From positions 20,265,001 to 20,329,000 of the forward strand of contig JAMPIT010000510.1 in NCBI GenBank assembly GCA_026261815.1: a DNA stretch of 64,000 nucleotides. The letters run 5' to 3'. Positions within the stretch are counted from its first letter, which is position 1; every line of letters starts with the position of its first letter. Source of the DNA: Monarcha castaneiventris obscurior (lineage: Eukaryota; Chordata; Aves; Passeriformes; Monarchidae). Below are positions 37,701 through 49,760 of the stretch, piece after piece. The notes under the pieces are model-generated. The model did not search any database. It saw only the letters and a program-made list of their open reading frames with translations, and was not told the DNA's origin. The position numbers and the translations under genes are program-made.

Positions 37701-40289
37701 TGTTTCAAACAGACAGAGATCAGTGCCTAGCTGGTAGTAAATATGGGGAAATCACGTCCGTGGGAGGCTGCAAAGCTGGATAGTACCAGCAGGTTCCCAG
37801 TAGGATTAGACACATCTGTGAACAGCAGGCTCTTTAGCTGGTATCCAGGATCTGAGCAGGTACCTCCCACTGACATCCCATCACCTCTGGGGCTGGGGGC
37901 TCCCACAGCAAGGGATAAAAATCCAATGGTCTCCCTCATAGCAGCTCCTACTGCTCACAACAGAGGATGAGATGGGTAGGGGACCTCTGGCCCGGCCCAC
38001 TAGGGCATGTCTCAAGTTCACCTTCTGCATTTTTCTTCCCCAACAGCTTCTTGCTCTCCCCAGAGCCCAAAGAATGCCCTCACTGCAAAGGGACCACCTT
38101 GGACTGGCAGGAAAGGGGCCCATGCCATGGACTAGAAGGTTCTCACATCTCTCAATGTGGTCCTGGAGTTACTTTTATTCTGCTCTGGTGGTCAGAAACA
38201 ATACTCCTTTAACAGAAACACTGTTTTAGAGTGGCCCTGTTTACAGCCAACTCCAAACAGCTTTTTGCAAATGTTTTCCTAAATACAAAATAATCAGTCT
38301 TCTTTGGTGGCATTCAACTCCTTCTTCATTTCATTCCTTTACAGAGATGTGAGAGCAATATGGTTTGTCAGGATGTTCATGGACACAGAGTCTGGCAAAC
38401 ATGTTCCTCCATGAAGAGTCACAGTAGGAGGGATCATCTGGTAAATCTTCAAAGCTCCAGGAATTGCCCAATTGGACATTAGAAAAAAGTGTCTCTAAGT
38501 TACCAGTTATGACCCAGTAACAAAACATTAAAAAAATCTTGGAAATGTACAAAGCAATAGACTGGGAATCTGCAGACAATCCAGAGACTGCCCAGTGCAG
38601 AGCAGAATGCTATAGGGGAATAATTAAGGCAAGCAAAATCCTTCTACAAATAATTTTGCAAACAAGAAAATGTCAGAAAAACCAGCTCTGGTCAGGAGTC
38701 ATGTTTGAGACTTTGGAATCTTGATTTTGTATAAAATTGGAATAATAGAAAATAATGGCTCAAAGGACTGGATTAGATCTGGTTTGGTGGGTTTTTTCCT
38801 TAGGTTTGTAACTGCTTCCTTTGAATGAACACCATGCCCTTGGAAGATTTCTGGGAACTATAGAATTCAATCAACACCTAAAGAAACCTCCTTTTATACC
38901 TCCATTTTTCTAGCCAGCCTTTCTGTAAGATGATGTCCTGCCATTAGCCAACACCAAAGGCTTTCCATGTGTTTTTTCTACTTCTTCCTTTCATCTTTGA
39001 GGTGATGAGATATATAAAATCATAATTCTGTGAACCCAGAAATAGAAGCAGAGCCTACTCTTTTATACTGCTAGATGAAGGGGATTTAACCTGCTCCTGG
39101 ACTTTCTTTTGAACACTTCAACTCATCAGTGATCCCATATCAGCTGCTGTGTTTACTGAGGTCATTCATTTTATGGATTAGAGCACTGGGTTCATCCTGG
39201 TTCTGCATCAGCTCAGAGCTAGATGTATTCTGCTGGCAGCTCCTGAGAAAGTATTTGAACTTCTTCAAAGCTCCTGAGAGCGTTTCTGCTCCAAGGGGAC
39301 CATGAAGAGATAGCTATGTTCAGAGGGGAAGGGGAGAAAGGGTGGGATGGCCAAACTCTGGCTGAGTAGGAATCCAAATACAGCACAGTCTAACACCTCT
39401 CTGCTCATTCCTTTTGCTGCCTCCCCCCTCTTCTCATACTCAGTCCCCCATCCCCACAGGCACCAACCCTCTCAGCCTTTAAGGGGAGCAGGGACCCTCT
39501 AGGTTAGGAGCTCTTATCCCCAGTCCACGGGCCTGGTGCCTGCTCTGTCATCACTGTTCCTCTCTTCTGCTTCGTGTTCACAGGGATGAGCCTTCAGCCA
39601 CATAACCTAATACCTCTAGGCAGCTGAATCTCACTCCTAATGCCAGTCATGAAAAGAATAGTTTCTGGACAGTTGTGCCAAATACTTGGATCTTGCATGA
39701 TAACTTTTATTGACATTATAAAACTGCAGATCTTTTCAAGACAAGTTGTTTTTGAAGATCTGTGTGGCCTGTCATTTGGCTAAAGTTTACTCTCATGTTT
39801 GTAATTTATTTTTATTTCACTGCACTCCTCCTGCTGTAAATAAGCCATGAACCTCTGCCAGGCAAGCAAGGTGACCAGTCCAATCCAGACTTGCACAATG
39901 GCATCCCAGGGGCAAGACAGGGCCCCTGGCATCTGCTCTTGACCCCATCCCCACAGGGCAGGACCCGCCCCTCTGGCCAACCTGGACTGTCCCTGCCACT
40001 TTACAGTCAGTCTCCCCCTTCTCAGACCCACAGCATTAGCTGGGTTAGCTGCATGCAGAAACATCTCTGGGTCCATCTTACTAGGGCTGAATGAAACCCC
40101 CAGTTTTCCAGCTGTTTGATGTCTGAGTCCATGTTGAGGACTAAACTGAGACTTAAACTTATGCTTATTCTCTAAAGGCGTTAAGTTTTATGCTGTGTTT
40201 CCAGGCAGACTAAACACTAGTTGTGAAATTTGATCTCCAAATGCAGAAGAAGGTTTGTTTCTTGATACAGTAAAAACCGATCCCTTCTT

Positions 40290-41230
40290 TTTCTGCGATA
40301 GTGCGGCTGACCCTGAGCGTGTCAGGAGTCTCATGTGAAGCAACAAACCTCATCCCTGCCTGTCCGTGTGCTAAAGAGATTTTAATATTATTTATCTACC
40401 CCTGAACTTTGCTATGCCCTGTTGAACGGATGACTTGGGGCAAGAAAAAATGGCCAATGGGACTGTCTGCAAGCTTCAACTTTTTTTGTCCTCATTTAAG
40501 AGAGGGAAAGCTCTGATGAATTCCTTCAAAGCTCTTGAAAAAACTGGACAAAACTGCCACTCCAGCTATAGCCCACACTTCAAATGGCCGTGAGATGGCC
40601 TTTTCTGTATGTTACATAGTTCAAGGAGGCAGTGAAGTGCTCAGTGGAAGATTTTGTATGGGAACTTTAACTTCCCATTCCATTTGACTTTTGGTCTTTA
40701 AAATACAGGTCAAATCAATGAATTTAATGAAGGCTGTGGAACACAAAGGCTTTGCCTTGCATTTTGACCTAGATAAAGGAGAGTCAGTCCAGGTCAAAAG
40801 GCTTTAGCAGCACTTTAAGTGGTTAGTACACAAATGTGACAGAGTGTTTAGACTCGGAGACTTGCAAGATCCAGTGACAAGCCGTTAAAAGTATTTGAAA
40901 TAGCTGCTTGAATGAACTTTGATAAGGTACCTCTATTGTCTTCCATTGTCTCTTTCTTTTCATACCAAAACACCCCCAAAAGAACAAGAGTCAATGAATG
41001 TATAATGCAGTCCCACTTTTACTGGATTTGGGGCTTCTTTTGGCCCTTTGGACTTTTTTTGTGAACGGTTTATGCCATTTTCATTCATTTCCTCACATTA
41101 AGCCTTTCTCAGAAGCCAGTGATTAATGTGAGTTGTCAGTAAGAGCTTTTAAAGTGCAATGATACTTTCAGAAGCCATAACATGTCAATCGAATGTAAGA
41201 TTAAGAACAAATTAAGAATAAATTTACTCT
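40290..41230. promoter_or_regulatory. Candidate conserved noncoding element, long
   Basis: About 940 bases without repeats or stable open frames. Motif content is dense: TTTTAATATTATTTATC, CATTGTCTTCCATTGTCTC (SOX-type CATTGT twice), GATTAATGTGAG, GTGACAG, and nuclear-receptor-like AGGTCAAAT and AGGTCAAAAG half sites. Length, complexity and position in the desert fit a regulatory element. The boundaries are approximate and conservation has not been tested. Confidence 0.28.
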
Positions 41231-44224
41231 CAGTGAACCTTCTTGAGAGATGGAGTTCCCATACGTGAAGGTGGTGGTGGCACTTTCCAGCTCCTACCTC
41301 ACAGATCCTGACATCTGAGGCAAAGTTAGCTCAGAGCAGCAGACCTGTACACTAAATTCTGGATTCATACCTTTCCCCTCATTGAGATTAAACAGCTTGG
41401 TGAGACCATCAGGCACTTAACACACGTTCACATACTCTATGCAGGCATCTAAATTAGGTTTTGGAATCAGCTTGTTGGTAAAGGTAAGTTTCTATCATCA
41501 AAAATAAATATATTTTAATGGTGTAAAGCGTACTGCCAGAAAGCACAGGATCTGCCAGATCAGCCAGAAAGCAAATCTCCATTTAAATACGTAATTATTC
41601 TTCATTACCAGAAAGCATTTGTCCAAGGAAAACTGGTAAAATGTGTAACAGTTCATTATGCAGGACCAAATTTGTCTAGAAAGACCAAAATCCTAGTTAA
41701 TTTGTGCAAGGCAGAAAGGTTCAGTTTTGTTTTGCTTTTCAATTTTGTTGTAAAAAGTCTGCTTCTTGAAAGCTTTCCAGGCCAGAGATCAGGTTCCCCC
41801 TTTATAATGGGAGCTATTAATGCCTGAAATGGGCCACTCTAAAGAACCACATGTCCGTTTCACATGGTTTGATAGCTCCAAGATTTTGCTCACTGTGCTT
41901 TTGGGACTTTTCTCAGTATTCTCTATAGTGAGATTTTTATTGTATTTTACTCTTTTGTCTGGTTTTTGTGTTAGAAATTTTTCCCTTATTCATTGACCAG
42001 CAACTTTCTGTCACCCATCTTTGACTTTTCTTCTTACATCTGCATTAAAGCTGTCATTTACTTCTGCTTTTTCCCCTCTCTCCATATTTGACAGCAAAAG
42101 CCTTCATCAGCTTTTATCCCTTTTTGTTCACATTATGACATAACCTGCGCAAAGTGGCACAGCTCCCCAATTCTTGTATATAAAATTTGCAACATTTTTT
42201 GAGACGGGTCAATGCCCATTTTTGGGATCCTTTTCTTTATCTGAGTACCGTGTTAAAACTTTTTGCAGATGTGAGCTATTCAGGAGCAGCCTGCGGCTGC
42301 ATGCAGAGATGGGGAAAAGAAGAAAAGGCCTTCCTATTTTGTGATTGCCATAGTAACTCAAACATTGCCAGGGTGTTTGTCGGTTTGGTAGGGCACAGCC
42401 AGGGAATTTTATTTCCTGTGCAATCAAGCCCTCTACTGGAGATCATGGCTTGTATGACACAGGGTTACAGAGAGGACAGTGGGCTTGTTAGGCCTGGGAT
42501 TAAGCATTTCACTTTAAAATAATACCCATTTGTATCCATTTTGTTCAACATAACAACAGCTGCTGGCCTTGGGATGACAGGCTTGCCTTTTTAGCCAAAG
42601 TCTCGTATGACATTTATGAATGAGACAGACTCCATTCATTTTCACTTTGAATTCACACTGGTTATTTTTGGTTGTTTGATTTTTTCTTTTTTTTAGCCAT
42701 GTGGTCGTAGTCAACATTGTTCCTGAAATTACATTCGTGGTTTATGAGAGGGCAAAATCTAGCCTTATTTGGGGTGTCAAATTATCACTTTAATTTGGGG
42801 GGAAACAGATTAAAAACGAAAGGAGAAAGAAATTAAGAAAGCATTTTATGTCAGTATAGCAGAAGCTTTTTACTAAACCAATGATGGAGATGGGAGAAAG
42901 AAACCTCAGGTGTAGGAGATTTTCTTCAGATCTGTACAGGAACTGCAGACTCGAGACAGAAAAGGTTTCTGTCTCTTTTCTGAGTCACCAGAAGGACTTG
43001 TTGCTCCAAGAACTTCCCGTGTTTCCAGACTGTGACAGACACCACTACTCCCTGCATACCGTGCTTTGCATGCACCCGCCCAGGCCGCTCTTTATCCACA
43101 GCTGCTGCTGCTCCAAAGCATCCCAGCTTTCACCTCATCCTGGCTTAACTGAGAGGCAACAGCTCCACCAGCCTCATCTCCCGGCCACCTTCTGCAGTGG
43201 GTCCCAACAGAGGACTGGAGAGAGAAGCGCTGGTGCAGACATGGAGAGGAAAATAGCAGCTTTTGGAGAGGCTCCTTCGATGTGCTGATTTCAAAGGGAG
43301 TTCAATTTTCTGCTACTTCACGGTCATGCTTTCTGCTGGCCTCAGGGCTGTAGGGAAAGGACTGACCCACCCGAGCAATTCTGATGAGGCTGGAGACATC
43401 CTTTGTCCCTCATTCCCTCATTCCCCTGAAAAGAGCTTCTTGTATTGGTTTGCATTTGTAACCTGAAGCAAGTTAAAAAGTGAGGACCTCATTGATCCTG
43501 GCAGCAAGTTTTCCACCCAGAGAATGCAGGGGAGCTCTCCAGCTGCAGGTCTCGTGGTCTTTGGCCCCAGTGAGCCTTCACACTGCTATCAGGTAAGCAC
43601 AGGGCACTCCCATTCCAGTCAGGCAGCAATGGCACTCCTGCCTGAGGTAATGCCAAGGAGCAAGGCCAGGGTGAATCAGGGCCACCCTGAAGTCTTCAAG
43701 GAGCTTGGGACAGAGACACAAGTTTCATGTTTCCACCAGCTCCTCTCCTGACTTACCTGCTCCTGCAGCAGAGCTTTGAGAGACTCACAAAATTATCTTG
43801 ACACATCTCTCCAGCCTAGGACTCTGCATTCACTGAAGAATTTCAGCTCCATTTAGATATCAGCCAAAGTACTTCTAATCTGGCACAGTGGGAAAGCTAT
43901 AAGGGAAGCCTCTCTTCTACAAAGCCAGAGGTGAAATTTGGCTTTCCTTTTCCTTGACTTATTTCCTAGAGGAGACAGTCACCCTGACCTTTCTCCCCCA
44001 CTGATGCTCGTATTTATGAGCTTCCCTGATCCAGGACAGCAGCACAAAGTGGTTTGGTGCAGGTAACCCTTGGCAGTGCCTTGCAGCTGCCTGCAGAAAA
44101 AGCAAGATGGGATGGGAGAAGAGAGTGCTCTTGGTGACACCAGCACAGCGACCTCAGCATCAGATCCTTCCTGAAGAAGAGAAGCTGCATTACCCATATC
44201 AGATAAAAAAGCTAAAAAAAAAGC

Positions 44225-44330
44225 GCTCCCACCCTCCTCCCCTCTTCCCTTCCTTCCCTCTTACTCTCCTCCCTTCCCTCCTCCCCTCCTCCCCTTTTCC
44301 CTTTCTCCCCCTCGCCCTCCCCCCCCCACA
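44225..44330 (+). repeat. Homopyrimidine tract, about 100 bases
   Basis: Almost pure C and T in imperfect CCTCCC and CTTCCC units, with only isolated purines, ending in a C run and CACAG. Long homopurine-homopyrimidine mirror-like tracts can form triplex (H-DNA) structure. The ending also looks like a very strong splice acceptor on the plus strand, though no exon is recognised after it. Confidence 0.9.
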
Positions 44331-46110
44331 GTGAGATTCAAATTTTTCATTCCTGCATCATAAGAGAGGTTCCAAACTAGGTAGGACCTCAAAGCTTCCT
44401 CAAAGTGCTGGTGACTGAGGGAACCAAGAGGAAAACCACTTTGATGGCACCAGAGGGGCTACAGTCTGGCTTAGACAGATGAAGTACTGGGAAACTTTTC
44501 ATTCATTGTACACTCTGCCTTGTGAACCTGGCATTTGTGTACACTAGACCTTCCTCAACCCTGTGTCCTACTATGTTCAGGATCCACTGCTTTCTGGTGA
44601 GAAAAAGAGGAAAAGTCAACGAAGAATGCAATTATCTTTCTATCTACTTTAGAAATGAAATAAAATAACTTGCTCTCACACAGACACTGAAGTAACACAT
44701 AATACTCAAAATCATCATTAACCAAAGGTGGTGGTTCAAGGAGGGATTTTTCCTGCAAGTGCCGTGTTGCTAATTGCTTTGGAATTTGGCCTGTTTTGCT
44801 TTTCCATTCCAGACTGGCTTCACAGCTGTGGATTGGTGGGCATGTCACATACTGCCACATGGATCCACCTTAACCAGGCTGGACTGCAACCACGGCCATG
44901 ACCTATCTGAGCTGTTTGACTGTGGAAATGCCTGGTGTTGCCCACTACTAACAGCCTCTGCCAGTATTTACCCAGCCAAGCCCCAGGAAAGGCAGTGCCC
45001 TGTGCCACCTCACACGCAGTTCCAAGTCACACCACTAAGAACCAGAATGGGGATTAGGATCACTGGCCACTGGGAAAAATCTCTTTGGCTACATTTACTG
45101 CAGAATGAGCCTTTCGTCTCCTCTCAGAAATAAATGAATTGAGCTGGTGCAGAATGAAGAACAAAGAAAATAATGTACATTAGGATAATGGAGCGGCTGA
45201 TCTTCTTAAGCCTCTATTTTTCATGAACTACCTGCTTTCAGATTGAAAAGGTTAAAATTAATATTCAGCTATTCCCCTGAAGAAAACAGGATTGTAGCCC
45301 ATTGCTGCTTCTTTAAATATGCTCAAGGACCTGGATCCATGTCACTCAGTCCACAGAATCTTGGAAGCCTGAACATGCACATGACCCATTAACCCATGGA
45401 AGGTCTTCCTCAAGGCCAGCCTTCCTCTGTCCCACACCCCCACGTGCCCACTTTCTGCACTGAGGTGGAAAAGCTAATGTGGGGACTCCTGAAAAGGCTG
45501 TCCAACCTGTGCACCTCTCCTGATGTGCTACCCACTGGTGGGTGGGCTGGATGGGGCTGCAGTCCATGACCTGCCCTCTTAGTGCCCACGGCTGCACAGA
45601 CCAATACTGTAACCACCAATAAGGCAGGAACACCTGGAAATACCACCACTTTGACTGAGAGCAAGATCTATCTACTCTAAAACCCCAATTCTGCCCTGAG
45701 ATCAATCCAGTGATCTCAAAAAGGCTCATATGCATATCTTCCTTGCCAGAGGAAGACTTTCTTCATTAACACAGAGGTGTCTACATTCTGTGCTCTTGTG
45801 GCCTCTCTATTTTGCCAACGAATGGGAAATTTCCCATTTCATCTCTTTCTTCCCCTGAGCCAAAGAAACAATCCCATTGGGAGAGCCACCATTAGTCAAA
45901 TAAACTTCTTTATGCTAGCACAGTTGATGATCATAATATTCTTAAAGTCTTTTCCCATTTCCATTACCAGGAATTCTTCCTCTCCCATTGCAGCAAGTAA
46001 AAAACATTAGGGAGTTGGCATGCTTCTGTGGTGTCCATTATCTACTACAGTGAAATCAGTCACAGCAGTTGAACCAATAATAAATCATCACAATGTGATG
46101 CTTGGAGACA

Positions 46111-46252
46111 CTCATAACTCCTTGGAGATATTCAGAAGTCTTCCAGACATGGTCCTGGTCAACAAGCTTTAGGTGGTCCTGCTTGAGCAGGTGGTTTGGA
46201 CCAGGTGACCTCCAGAGATGCCTTCCAACTTCAGCTCCTCTGTGATGCTAGG
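46111..46252 (+). mobile_element. CR1 LINE 3' end fragment, sense on plus strand
   Basis: The last 140 bases or so of an avian-type CR1. It shows GGAGATATTCAGAAGTCTTC, GGTCCTGGTCAACAAGC, GGTGGTCCTGCTTGAGCAGG, GACCAGGTGACCTCCAGAG and CCTTCCAACTTCAG, then CTGTGATGCTA as the tail remnant. It is strongly 5'-truncated and inactive. It belongs to a different CR1 subfamily pattern from the copy at 15,760. Confidence 0.9.
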
Positions 46253-47559
46253 TTGAATGCTGAATATTATAATATTGCCAAAAACTCTTTATGGTATTGA
46301 TAAGCTACTGTAAACAGCCTTCAGAAAGGAAAGGTAGCAAAAATCAGCAAAGGATGTTGAACTTCAGTGATAAAAGAGACTATGAAACAGCTTCACTTCA
46401 AACTTGCCCCAGCAGAAATACACAGTAACTCTTTGGTTTACAGATTTGTACAGATGTAAAAAAGGAATCCAGTCCAAGTCCCACAGTTCTGAAATAAAGT
46501 GTCTTAAAGGTCAGTTAAACACAGTAATGCATGAAAAACCATTGCCGTGGAAAACTTCACTTGGAAGCCATTTCACACCTTGCCTAGTTACATTATTTGC
46601 AGAAGAATTTAACTGCTATTTTCCCCACAAGGCACTTCATTTATAAGTTTTACAAGCCCAAGCAATACAAAATATTGTATCTGTATGCAGCTGTTTCCAT
46701 CATGGTCAGACCTATAAACACAGCTCTGATTTGGTGGGATCATGGTCCTTCTTGCAAGTGAGTTGTGATTCACTGGGCAACAACTTTGCTCTCCTTACAG
46801 TGTAGGAATTAGGATGGCAGAGGTATTCGTTTGCCTTTAGGTAAGAAATACTAAAATTCAGGGAGTGGTGACCTCTGAAATAGAGAGGTAATATGCCTTT
46901 TATATAAATTCCCAAATTTACTCTCCCAAATTTACGTATATAAAATACCTACTCAATTCCAGAACCAAATGATAGGAACAACTTGGTGAAATAACACAAC
47001 ACATGGTGTAATCTGGTTCTAGGGAGAGCACTGATATGTCTCAGAGCTTGCTTTCAAGGTGTGGATGTCTTCTTCACTACAGCTGTCACATTAAGGTTGT
47101 TATGTAACAGCTAAAATACACCACTGAACAGGGAAAATCAGTAGACTGCTATTGTAGCTCAGATATTTTGAACTTAGCAGAGCTTAGAAGCTAATTCTAT
47201 GTTTTTATCCTTTGCAAAGAAAAGGTTGCTGTGGGATTTAACTAAACCTCAGTACAATTCTTCACTGTGTTATTGCCTCACCAGGTACTTTACTGTGATA
47301 TAAGCACAAAGAAAGCCAAATAAAACCCGCAGCCAACTCCTCCTCAGTAAGGTACATAGTGTACAGCTCTGTTGCTGCTGCTGCTGAAAAAGGATGCACA
47401 GACCAGATGCCTAATGGCACAGGAGAGAGGAAAAGAGCCTGTGCTAGCCATGGCACGGCTGTAGTTGGCTCTGGCCCTGGAAGGGTTAAATGCTTTGTGG
47501 TGAGGTAGGACAAACTTCACTTAATTCTGTGGCCAGCCCCGATTGTTTTGACACCTGCA

Positions 47560-47900
47560 CTATGTGAGGGATGGCATGGTCTCCTTTGTGGTGCATAATG
47601 ACACATCTTCATTATTGTTCTAATACTCTGAAAAAAAAAAATCCCTAATCTTTCTGTGGTGCCAGTGACTGTAACAATGCCGGGACGTTTTATTTTCCTC
47701 CTTGCTCTCTCTTTCCCTTAACCCGCTATTGTTGCCATAGCCACGATGGTGCAGTACTGCTGGTTCGGGGAAGTTTCTGTACTGTACCGCCCTGAGCTTA
47801 TTGTTTAAATCTGTATTATTCAACTGTTCTGAAGATTTACATTTTTAATGGCTCATTTATGTAATCCCATAAATAAAGTAGCAGAAAAGCATCCCACACA
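47560..47900. promoter_or_regulatory. Candidate conserved noncoding element
   Basis: A block with GCTATTGTTGCCATAG (SOX-type ATTGTT), a nearby GCTTATTGTTTAAATC (SOX/FOX-type), GCATAATGACAC and TTTTTAATGGCTCATTTATG. It has no repeat origin and no coherent frame. The regulatory call rests on motif content only. Confidence 0.25.
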
Positions 47901-48549
47901 AATGAGTGAATTGGGGTTTGAAAAAAGCTGCTGAAGCAGGTCACTCAGGGTCTCAGCTGCGGGGCCTTGATTGGTATCAGCGATATAACCACTGTGGCAA
48001 TGGACTTAAGACCACCCAGTCAGCCCCAAAATGGTGCATTACCAGGGAATAGTGGAATGGTGCTATAGTTCAATCTCCCCTATTTAACAGGGAGCAGAGT
48101 TCTGCTGCAAAAACCATTTCAGCCTCAGACTCATTTACCTTATTGCTTTGACAGCTGCACCTCTCCCGCCTTAAAGTTTAGATGATTAGCTTTTCCCTCC
48201 TTGCAGCTGATGGCGATAGGCTTTTTTTTTCTTAACCAGTATATTCCTGAAGGCTGATAAATTCCCTCTGAAGAGTCTGTGAATTCAAGCACCTGTCTGA
48301 AGAATTTGTTTTACAAACTGAGCACTGAGATGGAGATACATTCTAACAATTCTAAGCTTCTGCCCAGCGCTCCCCTTGCTGGCTCCCTCACCACACTCAA
48401 ATCTTTCATGAGCTGTAAAACGTTTGAGCAGGGCAAGTCTATTCTGTTAGTCGTGCTAATGGAAGATGGGGAAGATATTTTGTGTCCAGTCAGTTCTCAC
48501 CCTTCAAAGTTGATTTTTGGTTGCTACCTCATAGACCAGCCTCATAGCT

Positions 48550-49760
48550 GCTGCACATTTGGGGTACTCTGCCTTGGGGCATCCACTGCTCCCGAAGCAT
48601 CCTGCTCTCCAGGACAGGTACCAGCAGCTGGCTGTGTGGCTGACACCTCACACCCTTATGCTTCTCGGCTGAGTCACTAGGAAAAACCCACCTAACCTCA
48701 GGCTTGTGACCCTGGCACAGCTTTGGACCCACCAGCAAGCCCAACCACAGAGGGTGCCAGGCTCAGCACAGGCAGCTTGCCTGGGGCTGCCCTGTTTAAG
48801 GTACTGCAGCCAGGCAGATGTGAGGCAGCATTCCTGGGGCTGAAGGATGACACTGATGGAACTGCGGAGGGCTGGTCCTCAGCACCTCAGCTGTGCCCTC
48901 ATCACCTGGACAGCCTGGGCTTCAGGGGAGCTCAGGTCACAGCAAGATGGTGTGAGGGAGGGACAAACCTGACAAATGGACATAGGACTGGCACTCCTCG
49001 TCACCCCAAGAGTTCTTCTGGGGATCCTAGGTGGCACTGCACATTTGGAGAACAGTTTGCTCTCCTATCCCCTCCAGGTGGACACCCCTGCAGCTGCAGC
49101 AGGGAAGCTTGGCAGAGGCACGAGCTGAGACCCTGCCATGGTGAGCACCTACGCCGAGGGCCTGCCATCACCCACCTCCCAAATGGTACTGACAGGTAAC
49201 AGTGGGCACCATCCTTCAAAGCCCTGGCAGCCAGGCCAGGTCCTCACCGCGCTGCTCCCACACATTTCCTCCTCCAGGAGAGCTGTGGGAGCGCATGGCT
49301 GTGAAGACAACGCCATCCATCCTCCCTGGCTCTCCCCAAGGCTGTCAGGAGAAGTGCCAGCCGAGGCACCGGCGGGAAGACAGGCAAGCACCACACAGTC
49401 AGAGCTGGAGCGACGCGCCCTTGTGTCCAGCAGCCCATCCGCAATTCCCGGTCTGCTGTTACTGAGACACACCGACACTTCCCTCCCTGCGCACGAGTGT
49501 TTCTGATGCAAAGAACAAGGTGTTTTCCCCTAATTCCAAAGCAAAGCAGCCCTTCACGGAGGAGTACGCCTGCGGGAGGCTCTGCTGGCAGATAAACCGC
49601 AGCGATCCACAGGGGAGGGGCAGCCGGACAATAGCCCTTCCTCAGTTTACCTGCTGGATCTTGCTCTGCCTGGCTGCATGGAGTGGAGTCAAAGGAAGCT
49701 GCTCGGAGGCAGGCAGCAGGCAGCGAAACAAAGGCGGGGAGAATACCAGCCAGCCCAAAG
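48550..49760. other. GC-richer noncoding block in the desert
   Basis: GC content rises here with scattered CpGs, giving several longer chance frames on both strands, the longest about 226 codons on the minus strand. None shows a domain, and the composition does not hold across a frame as in real coding DNA. It may be a weak island or a promoter for a noncoding RNA, but nothing specific supports that. Confidence 0.4.
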
